Below, piece after piece: positions 10,314 to 22,300 of a DNA stretch of 64,000 nt; the first letter of the stretch is position 1; every line of letters begins with the position of its first letter. The notes under the pieces are model-generated. The model was not told the origin of the DNA. It searched no databases and saw nothing but the letters and a program-made list of their open reading frames with translations. The translations under genes and the position numbers were made by a program. The stretch lies in assembly GCA_932294295.1 (NCBI GenBank), contig OW028585.1, forward strand, positions 27,280,177 through 27,344,176, given 5' to 3'. Origin of the DNA: Alitta virens (lineage: Eukaryota; Annelida; Polychaeta; Phyllodocida; Nereididae).

Positions 10314-13300
10314 GTAAGTGAAAACTATTATATTGACATTAATTTTGTTAATTGTTTCCAATTGTTTGTCACCATGTTTTGTGTGTGATACGTGAAATTC
10401 ACTTAATTTAAATTAATGAGTTTTTTCTAACTGCCTTGATTTTATAAAATTAGCTTTGATTTACATAGATTGTGTCACGATTGTATATTTTACATACCTC
10501 AATAATTACAGCAACACAAAACGTTATTATAATATGATTATAATTCATTAATTATAATAATCATGTAGTAATCTAGCTATGCTTAAAACCATTGAATATG
10601 TATAATGGAACCAATATTGGTTTCACAAACATGATTAAACAATATTTTAATAAAAATAATTGATTTTATTTCGTGAAAAAGGTACATAATTATATACATA
10701 TAACATGTATATACAATATATTTACATGAATAATAGTTAGGAATCAAGTGGGTATGAAAATATAATCATGAAATAGATAAAATAAGTTAAAATCATGATG
10801 TACATCAAATGTCTAAAATATCATATATTTCATCATATTTTTTTTTTTTTTAAAGTATCACAATTGATAATTTTAATCATTTAATTCGACCTTTTTGATG
10901 ATATCTTAGACATTGTGTCATTGAATTTATTTTTATGGCCTATTTGTTTTGTTCAATTGACAGAAAGGTAAACAAAATGAGCAAAAAAGCTGGTCAGAAG
11001 AGCTTCTAAAAAGGAGAAATTGGCTGAACCCACCTCCAGCTCGTCCAATCGGTAAACCCTACCTGGAAATATATGGAGTCATGAAACCCCGAAAACAGGT
11101 CAGTCCAGTAAAACTTTTCTTTTTTATATCCTATTATTTATTAAAAAGCGATTACTGCATACACTTGTATTGCGTTGCCTCATTTACAAACTAACTTTGC
11201 GTGTAAGCACACTGAGCTGCCAACCACTGGGTCCTGGGTTTCAAATCCAGCCCATGTTGGAAGGTTGTTTCATCATTCGCCTCATTACCTTGGCACCTGC
11301 CTGTCCTGATCGGCCCTATCTGGTCACCAAACCCCCCCCCCCCCTCCCCCCTTCCGGATCCGCTACTGTTGTCTGACACCAATTGGATCTTGACCATAAA
11401 CTAAGGATGTACTTGTACTTGTACTTGAACAAATTTACTTGGACTTAAGTACTCAGACAGATAGCTGTACTTGGACTTGTACTTGCTATATTCTCATGTA
11501 CTTGTACTTGTACTTAAGTAACTTGTACTTGTACTTAAGTACATTGTGTTGTACTTGAACCCCAAGCCTGATTCTGGTGCAAAAATATGGAACGTAATGC
11601 CTCCTCACCCACCCACACTCAATGCCTTATATTAATGCCTCAATGTATAATAACTTTACCTAATATAATAAAAACAACATGCATAATAGAATTATATGTT
11701 TTAGAGAACAAACGTGAAGTTTAAGAATGAGGTATGGAAAAACGATTACATCAAAATCTTCAAAGAAGAACTTCCGGAAGAATACGACAAGAAACTGGAA
11801 CAACAAAATAAGATGTTTCAGGTAGAGATAAAATACTTATTGATTCTAATAATGGTTAACCCTACACTCCGAATAATAATATGCATTAAACCAAGAAAAT
11901 TACCAAATTAAAAAGAAGAGATTAACCTTACAACAGAGGAAAATGACTCCACCAATGACACTAATTTAGATAAAACAAACAACATGCATGGAAGGATTAA
12001 TTGTATTTACAATAGGTTAAATTGTACTCTCGATAGGAGTCATTGTCGACATGAGTACTCTGATACACAATCAAAATAATTATATGTGGAGTTCAGTTTA
12101 CAGAGTCAGTCCAAAAAGATGCTCAGGCACTTTATCATTCAGATCTGAATTGTTAAGCGATAAGCTTTAAAATGTATAATATACAGTCATGGGTTGTATT
12201 TAGCTATAGTTTTGCTACAATTGCTGATAACAAGTTATGCTAATCTAGTAAACCTAAAAAAAATTAAGAATAAAAAAGCTTGATATCATGCATGGCAAAA
12301 TGTGCCACGTGTGTCTTCCATGCAATCGGATAAATGCATGTAAAATGCATGGTTTCGCCTGATCATATTTAGCCAAAAACCATGCATTTTCCATGCATTT
12401 ATCCTTCTCATGGAAAGTGCACGTGGCACATTCAGCTGTGTAACGTCATCATAATGATAAGATTCAAACAATTTTTGCGTTTATCTAGAAAGCGCTCGGT
12501 ACAAAGACACCGATGACAGACTTTGCCATCAACATCATCGAAGACAAGTTCAAACCCAGTGCGGGATTAGTCGCTCTTCGTTTGCGGAACCAACTGAGTT
12601 ACCCCCACGGCATCGGAGCGGCAGGATTCGCAGTTGTACAAGAAACTGATCTCATTCCAGAGAATGATTTCTTCCTCCCTGGAAAGATGTTTGAAGTCAG
12701 GGTCATTCATTCCAATTTTCCAAGTAAGGGATTTATTTTTAAATTTTCACGTCAAATAAAATCCATCTTTATGATATTAGGTTGATTATATCAGTCATGT
12801 ATATTGGCCATATTCATTGACAGGGCAAGAATATTGAAAATATGTCAATTACCACTGATGTGCTTCTCTATTGTATTGTATTGTATTGTATTGTATTGTA
12901 TTGTATTGTATTGTATTGCATTGTATTGCATTGTATTGTATTTATTGTATCAGTGCTACTGGTCTGATGCTTAGCCAGCTTATATTATATATATGGCCAG
13001 CTACCAGAGACAGACGTAATGATGAGTTGATAACCTTGGGAGTCCACACCATGTTACAAATTCACCCCATGGGTGGGGTTTTTCGCTAGCCTCTGTATAG
13101 ACACCGAGTACAAGGCACTGCCAATTAGACGTCTCATGGCAATGTCAAACTTTCAGGGATATAATATCCTGATATTAAGATTTACATTATTTTCTGTTTA
13201 TTTAGATTCTTCAGACGATGCAGCTCCAGGGGTGAGATGTCTAGCACTGAAACTGTCTGATCATGACACAGAGAGTCCTTTGGACTTGTTATGCTACACA

Positions 13301-16300
13301 GGGTGTATAAGCCCGTTCTACAATTACCAGTCGGTTTTGGATTACATTTACGCCAACGAAGGCGACGAATCGGCTTACCGAAACTACTTGCTTAAAATGC
13401 CCGTTCAGTGAGTAAAAAGTGGACAATCTGATAAATTTAGTAGACTTCAGAAAGTTTATTTATTCAATATATGTGGAAGCCAGTAGAAGTTAATTATTCT
13501 TATCGATTGCAGCTGTCAGCAATAAATTATTTTCAACAAGTAAGGTTCCCACACTCGATATTTACGAAGAATGTTCACACCCATTAAACAAAGAAGAAAT
13601 GATAAACGTATGATTTTCATCGCATCTTCACCCTTGTATAGACACATGAAACATGCTCAATTGATAAATGTTCACTATGAAAAAAAAGAGAAGGTATCAC
13701 CTCATGTTAATTCGTCAATTTTACCTTAATTACATTTTGTCAATTGCATCCAGTCTACAGGCTCACCTAGAGGGAATTAGGCATCTTCCCGAGTCGTACC
13801 AAAACCTTCACTACTACCCGCAAGTGACTTACGACTTCGTCGGCAATGACGGAGAACCGCACCTTGCCAGGTTCCGGATTATTCCCACCGATGACAGGCC
13901 GGAAAGTGGTCGTTTGTCAAAAGAAAAACAAAGAACAGTTTGGTTAGTGAATTATTTTTGATTTTTGTAAATTCATTGTTCATAATTTTAAACAAGGTTC
14001 TTGGGTATCTTTATGTATGTAACATGTACTGTCAGTGGCTGTCTGTTGCTGAAATTGGCTGTCTATGTAAAAATTATGGGAAATTAGATGCTCATAAAAT
14101 ATCTGAATCTGAAACATTATTGGCGTGACTAGACGGTGTAGACACAACCAGGTGATTCAATCCGGAAAGGTACAAATTGAATGATGGAACTGAGGTTTTG
14201 TCGCTCGGTGATCTATGTTTTTTTCTTTACTTGCAGGAAGTTATCGAGACCTCTGAAGGAGAGTCGTGCCATGGATTACCTGAAGAACGAATATTCAGAG
14301 AGGTTTCATTATGGAACAATCGACTACTTTCTGCAGGTAAATGAATTTCTTCTTCTCTTTATTTCTTTTTTGTAATTATGAGACTATATTGTCTGAAGTG
14401 TGACTTACACATACAGTGGTGAAAAAAGTTCTGCACATAAGATTTTGATTTAAAATGCTTATTTATATGTTAATGTGCATTAGTTGTTGAATACCAATGC
14501 ATAGCCTACCCAGATAGCATTCCAAATCGGGCCAGCGTCGTTTCTACATTGTTTTGACATCGCCGACATCGTGCTGACGTTGATACAATTTGGAATGCTC
14601 TCTGGTCTAGTGTGCTTGACCAGGTCATTGGTGACCTTTCCTGCTCTTGATTGTCTCAGCATAGTTATTGTTTTTGTCACATACCGATTTATTAAAATTA
14701 CATAATTTATGTCTAATTTTTGGACCTTCTAAAGTTTTATTTATTACTATCAGATTCAACTTCACAAAGTCAAAGGTAAACAGTGTCATTCCATGTACAA
14801 CAACAGCATTGCCTGGGAGGAGAGCATGCACCCCTGGACAACTCTCATGAGGATTTCCCTCACGAGGCAACTCCCTGATGACGTCACTCAGGTCATGTCC
14901 TTCCACGTGACCAACTCGCCTGACACCTTGCGGTTGCCTAGTAAGTTGATTGATATATATATCTAGCATAAATGACCAACAGTTTATACAGTACCCAAGT
15001 CTTAGTGTCTCATCATAACATCTGCCTGGCAGCTGGTGGTAGGCCTAGGTACATATAATCTGAGCTTTTAACAGTAAAATATGGAACTTTAAAAATCTGC
15101 ACTCTCTCTGATAATTGCTCAATGTCTCAATGCTACTGCTCTGACATAGGCAGCTTGTATATATTACCAGCTTCCAGGGGCAAATGTAATGATGAGATGA
15201 TAAGGCTGCTTGGAGTCCACACCATGTTAAACCTTCACCCCATGGGTGGGTTCTTTGACTTGCCTCTGCATAGAAACCGAGTACAAGGCACCTACAATTT
15301 AGAGTCTCATCCGAACGACATCCAGCTGGGATGTACCTCGGGATTTTCTGGCTCCGTAGCTCTTCCCGAGCTACATCCTAGCTGGATGACCATAGGATGA
15401 GACGTTAAATTGGAGGTGCCTTTTACTCTGTGTCTGTGCTGAGGCAAGTAAATGGACATGTAAGACTCTGGTCAAATTATATCCTATACATTTTATATTG
15501 TATTTGACCTAGCCCGAGGAACTCTTCCTGACCGCACACCCCTGTCGGCTCTTATACATTACGTTTATAGTGGGCAGCCACTCACAAAATATAAGATAAT
15601 AAATAAGAGCTAAGCGAACATCTGATTTCTCAGGCTAAATTTGACCTTGCATGATAAAATCAGCAATGTCCCATGTTGCCATTTAAGAAAAAAAATCCAA
15701 TGTCTCATGTCACATTTAACTATATATATAAGTTATAATAACTAGGAATATTAAAACTGTTGCCTGTCACTTTTTAAGGAAATAGAGTCTTATGTCTATC
15801 ATTAAAATAAGAGCTTCAGTGTCACTCCGGTTAAGAAGGGCAATGACGCACTGTCGATTTTGTCGATTTTACCCGCCTCGAGCCATGGTGGAGACACAGA
15901 AGCGTTATTATATCATACTTTTACTACGTACAATTCTTTTCCAGAACCCAACACAATTAACGACTTCAACGTTGTTGGAACTATCTTGTCTGACGCTAGC
16001 GACATGTACTTCACTGCCCAACCACAAGAGTTTGTTGATATTCAAGATGGTGATGTCACAGAGTATATTATCCACCTGGTGGTTGGTGGCAGTAGTACTA
16101 AAGGGGGCACTCAGGTGGATGTGTCTATTGCTTTAATTGGTTAGTAATACATTCTTGCCAATGTTTTTAAAAGAAATTCTAAAAGTTTTGTAAAAGTCTG
16201 ACTTGCCATGTCAACAATAATAAATGTTCCAAACCCTTACAGTTAGTTTCATTTAAAACGGTCAATTCTAAACAGCTGTTGCGGCCTATACCTGACTGTG

Positions 16301-19300
16301 GTCTGAACATGCTAAAGCCAGCTGCTTCTGTCCACTTCTATAGCTAATAGTCGGCTTATATTTATCACCAGAAAAGTGTAAACATTGGCAAATGTAGAAA
16401 TTAGTGTAATACATCACAAATATGTACTTTTAGATCCAGTTTTTAGCAGCCAGCTATGACAAATTTGGCTGGGTTTCAATTTGACAGGCTGTTTTTAATG
16501 AAACTAGCTGTAGCTACTGTTGCTAATTTTTTAACCAGCTTGTAAAATTATTACTTACCTTTAACTTATACATTATGATACATATTATGAAGCCGAAGCC
16601 ACAAACAGCCACAGACATATTTTATATTATTTGTGCCATAGTCAGAGACTTTGAGAACAATAGGCCATTAAATTTACTATAGAGTTATACTTAATTAAAA
16701 AATTAAAATAAACAAACAAACAACAAAACAAAGTTCTGTATGACACTTTAACAAAATGGCATTTGAAACAATGGAATGAGTGCCTAGATTTGAAAGGAAA
16801 CTTATTGTTTGATATAAAAAAAAATAATTGCTTTCTAAAAATATCGCTTAATAGCATAGTTCATTTACACAATGTTTTGTCATTAATGTAATTTTGTGTT
16901 CATGGTTTCTAGGTCTGGACAATTGCACAAGATATCGAAAACTGTCACCAAGGCAACCAAGCGATTTATCTAGCAGATCCAAAAACACTTTCACCTTCAT
17001 GGACAGACCTGTGGGACTCTTTCAATGCGCTAAGGTAGCTAAAAATATCAGTACAATAATTTATTGTTGTAGAGGCTATTAGAATTATGAGTCAATTATA
17101 GGGGGGGGGGGGGGCATTGTAGGGGGTTCTGACCAAATTAATAGCCATATCCCTCTATTTTTGAAGGTACATGTACTACAGAACATTTAGCAATGTCAGT
17201 AGCAGATTTAGTGGGGGTTGATTTCCCCCCCCCCCTCCCTTGGCCTAGTAAATTTTAATTTAAAAATATTAAAATATTCAGCAGTCCCAACAATACATTT
17301 CAATTTGTCAAACCCCCCCCCCCCCCGAAACATTTTATGGATCCGCCCCTGAGAATATACCTGAATCCGCCACTGGGAAATATATAGATAACTGATAGTC
17401 ATCTTTACTCTGTGTTATTCATTCAAAACATTGACTTCCCAAGTTAGAACATTTCTTCAAAGTCAGTTGCTTGCCAAATCAAGTAGACCATCTGAGATCT
17501 GTACATTTCTGGTGGTGGGGGCCTAGTTCAGTGGTAGCGCGCTGCTTCCAACCACTGGTTCACCGGGTTCAATTCTCAGTCGAGCCTATGTTGGATGGCT
17601 GTTTTATCCTTCGTCTCATTGCCATGGTCCCTGTCGGTCCTAATTAGCCCATCAGGTGCAGAAATACAGGACATAAAGCCCTAATCCACCACCACTGTAC
17701 ATTTCTCTTTGAAATTACCCATTAAGACTGCCATTAAAATGATACATTTATTGAAATTTATATGAATGTGAAATCTGAAGCTCTCTCTTATGACCATTAA
17801 CTAAAAACAAACTGAAGCGATCATCTTATACTGAGAGCAAATGTATGAAATATGCTTTCTTGAGTCGATTGGAGAAATGAACATACCCAGATAGCATTCT
17901 AAATCGGCCCAGCATCGTTTCCATATAGGCCACTGTTGTTACAACATCGTATCAACATCGCCGACATCGAACCGATGTTGAAAAGATTTGGAATGCTATC
18001 TGGGTAATGATGCATAATACTTTTGACATTGTCAAACAAGACAATTTTGTTGTGTGCGAAAGAACATACATAGTCGCCATGATATCGTTATAACTTTTCA
18101 TTTATATTAGCTTTCTACATCCATTTGTACATGTCGCCGTAACAAATTTCATGTTTTCATGACATGACGATATAGATTATCATTATCGACTGGGTGACAT
18201 AACAGAATATGTAATGTATTGATGACTGACACCTGTCAGTACTTGAACATCCCGCCATGGGATCAACCAAGGCCACCCGCTTTCCCTTTTGCTAAGTACT
18301 TTTATTTTTATGAGTTTCTGCTCAAAGAACATATCGAAGGCCAGGCATCTCGGATAGACTGTCAAGTCTGCATGGAAGAATACATGCTGGAAATACATTT
18401 CTGAGTTGCCTTCCATCATTAAAAGTTGTAGCTTAGCAAATGCTTATGTATTTCTGCAAGGTGTATCAAAAGTTTATGGAAGGCTATCATGGACATCAGC
18501 CTTGACTTGCTTGAAAACGTAGTGATTAGCCTTAGTATCGTTGATTGGAGAAAAGAATTAAAACTGGAATAGATCATAATTATCAACCCTGAATGGGTAT
18601 AAGCCTATATGATACTCCCTTTGAACTCATGCATAAGCTCACAACACTGGAAATGAATCAGCTAACAAATAAACACAAATGTATATGACAGTTCACTTGG
18701 GAGGCAGTGGGACAGCTCTAAAAGTCTGAAGAAAAACTGATTGCTTAGTCCATTCTGCGACTTGGCACTACACTACAGATATGTCAATCATCAGACACAG
18801 CAACTGGGCCAAGTTGGATTTAGCGACTACAGTTTCATGACCAATTCAGAGGTGACAATTAAGAATGCGGTACATGGCCAGTTGTGCCACATGCGTTTTC
18901 CACGCGTTTGAATTGCTAAAAACGCTAAAAACCATGCGTTTATCCTTCTCATGGAAAACGCACTTGGCACATTTGGCCATGTAGCAACAAAGATTCAAAT
19001 ACATTATCATAAGCTCATAATACATTACCATACATCAAGTCTGTCTGCACTCTGATGAAATGACGCAGCTGATTCTGTGCAGTAGAAAACCCACGAGACA
19101 CAGGCTACTGGACCTGGGAATCTCAGATGGACAGGAAAAAAGCTTTATAATAGCTTATTTTATATCATTGCCGGGTATAAATAAAGTTGTATGTTATGTT
19201 CTGTTCTGTTATCTTATCTTATTTATCTTATCTTATCTTATCTCATATCTTATATTATCTTGTCTTATATTATCTTATATCTTATCTTATCTTATCTTGT

Positions 19301-22300
19301 GTTGTCTTGTCTTATCTTATCTTATCTTATCTTATCTTATCTTATCTTATCTTATCTTATCTTATCTTATTCTTCTTGGACGATTTGGGTCTTCTGCTCA
19401 GCAGAAAATTGTAGGCTATTGGAAATTATCTAGGAGATCCTCAATATGAATTTAAAACCAGATGAATAGAATTTCCTGCTTGTGGTCCTAAAAATTGTTA
19501 ACAGACCAATCTGAAAGACACAGTAAAGTGAATGATTTTGCTTTTGGATAACAAAGTCACAGCAGGTGAACTTAGAAAGTATTTCAAACTTATTTTGGAG
19601 ACATTGGATGTGCTTGACAGCAGCAAAAGATTATGACAAGGACACGTTCAATTGCTTTGAATAAATATTCTTACACTATCCTGAGCTATGGCATTTTCGA
19701 AGAGAGTCAAATTACCTGGTGTACCTCAAATGGAGGGAAAACGAGTTGTTACTTTGCTTATGAAACACGTAGCCTAAAATTTCTTTACTTTATGAATGTT
19801 GGACCTCTTGTTTCAAAGAAGCAAGAATGGGAAATAACCTATACAGCTTATATGATATATGCCACCTGAATGAAACATGTTTTAATACAAAAAAAAAAAA
19901 AACACTATATTGCCTTGCTCTTTGCTTTCTACACGAAATAATATTGACATTATTATCCATGCAATAATTACGTGGAATGGAAACTTTTTTTTTGCTCTCA
20001 GTTGACAGCTGACATCATACATTTCAGGGCATGATGTAAAGAACTGAACATGAAAAAAAACCAGAAATTTACGAATCATTTCCTTTATTTGGTTGTTTTG
20101 TTCTTTATGGTTGTTATCTGTTGGATTGTTCATAGGTATCTTATGATATTTGTTGTTATAATTTGTTCATGAAATTTGGAATATATAACAGCAAATAGGG
20201 ATTGAAATGGGATTAGTAGACAAGAACTTAATATGTCATATTCCAGATCTGTGCACAATTCCAATTTGAATTCTACATAATTCTAACTGGAATAATAATG
20301 AAGAAGGAATTAATTTCTATGATATGCTAGTCTTTGATTTTTTGGGGTTAAAGCAAATATTGTCAATCCAGTGACACTTCTGGTAGAATTTAATTACATA
20401 TTATCCATACATATGTATAATTAAGAGGTTATGTAATGTCCTGACTGATTTTACTTTAATACGCACTGTTGTTGACCGTTAGATCATGGCAGTTTCCAGA
20501 GTGTCCTTCAAATAGTTTGTTAGTTCATCCATTGAGCAATTGATGGCTCTTTCAGATACTGATATCCAGAGATGGCATTGCCAACCACACAGACTGATGC
20601 AGGTGTTGTGGTCATCAAACTCTGAAATATATTTCAGTCATCAATGCATTAATGTCCAGTTATGTGTTAATGTCTAACAGGCGACTAATAAGTGTATGAA
20701 AGAATAGTCACTGTTGAGACATGAAATTTATTCCCAAATTTCCATTGATCTCTATGTAGCTTCAACTAAATCCTAAAATTATATTTTATGAGATTTGTTT
20801 TGCATTAATCTTACAGTATTAGAATAAATATTATTTATTATATCCGAACAGCTTTACGTTAAATCAGATGAAGATGTTTACATTGACTACCTGATAGTGG
20901 CGACACCTTACGACGGGAGGTGCTACACCCTCTTATGTCACAGATGGATGGGCACAGCTTGTGTCCTCACAGTGCTGACTGAAACCACAGGTACAGTAGA
21001 ACCAATAAAAAGCTGCTTGTCAAAAAGGGTGGGTTGGGGGTGGATTAGGGTTTTATGTCCTGTATTTCTGCACCTAGTGGGCCAAGCTTGTTAAAAAGGA
21101 ACTTAACTGATGTAACAAATTCTGCTACATCTGTTTTATTCAAACTGCTATAAGATTGGGAATTTTGAATTTGATACTTCAGAGCGAAAAAAGAAAACGA
21201 ACATTTTTTTTATACAAATAACAAGGGAAGATTAAATTACTTTTAGACAAGTTAGATAGTAGATAGATAGACAGACAGCATAACAAACAGGTAGATAACC
21301 AGAGCAAAATTTAAGAGATGGGAATCATAAATAGGGCACATAGGAATTTTTTTTTAATAAAATACAGGATATAAACAGACCATAGGGAAAAGATAATATA
21401 TTAGTTAAAAATAAAAATAAAAGCTAAATTTTTTATAATTTTTTTAGAAACCACACCACTCAAGAGAGGAACTTTCCTTCAACTTCAGCGCCATCTCGAG
21501 TTGCAGGAACAACGCGCCATCTATCAGTGGGCTAAGAAACCGGCAGATTCCCTCATGGCTGAGCTTCCGGGTCATATGCAAATAGATGACCTTGCCAAAG
21601 TGCCACGTGACCTGAAATTTGAAGGATTTAAGGAAATGGTTAATGAATGGGAAACATTATGCAATCAAGACCAAGAAGGTATTTATAATCACTGTTATCA
21701 GTATTGGAAAATTGACCATTGCTTAGCATTTCACTTTGAAATCAAAGATATGTACAGTATTTAAAAAAAATAATAGTATATATGTAATGATTGATAAAAG
21801 TAATGATTGAAATGTAACATCAGAGTAGATTAACATGTTAGCTGCATACATTTACACAACTAAAATTAGTGCCTTGCATGATAAATACTTTACACCGTTT
21901 TAGCACGGCAGCTATGTTAGCATTTTTGCCTCGTTGACCTAATTTTGATTATGTCATATATTTATGACATCATTACACCTCCATTGTTCTTGCACTCTGT
22001 GACCTCACCATGGCCATTGTCTACTGATGACGTCACAATAATATATCTGAGTACAAAGAGAGGTCAATGAGGCAAAAACTCCAACATGGCTGCCGTGTGA
22101 AAAGGGTGTATACCTTACATGACGGTATGCCTTCTTCCGTGTAACCCATATTGAAGCATCTGAAAGTGGTCTTTTAATGATTGCTTTGAATTGGATTTTG
22201 TATTGAATTGACATTATTGTCAACTGCAAAACAGTACAGCAACAAGCATAGAAGGGTGTAATAATAAATTGATTAATTAATTAATTAATCAATTGATTGC

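Noticed and set aside
17515..17600. tRNA gene
   Set aside because: Box A and B are present but the body continues as the SINE-2 family found at five other places, and no clean cloverleaf is seen.
18219..18404. Extra exon in intron 10 (61-codon frame with PPWDQPRPPAFPF)
   Set aside because: No counterpart in the PLAT domain, and exons 10 and 11 already join in phase.
19060..19449. Three overlapping frames of 75-129 codons
   Set aside because: All are open only because (TTATC)n has no stop in any of its frames.
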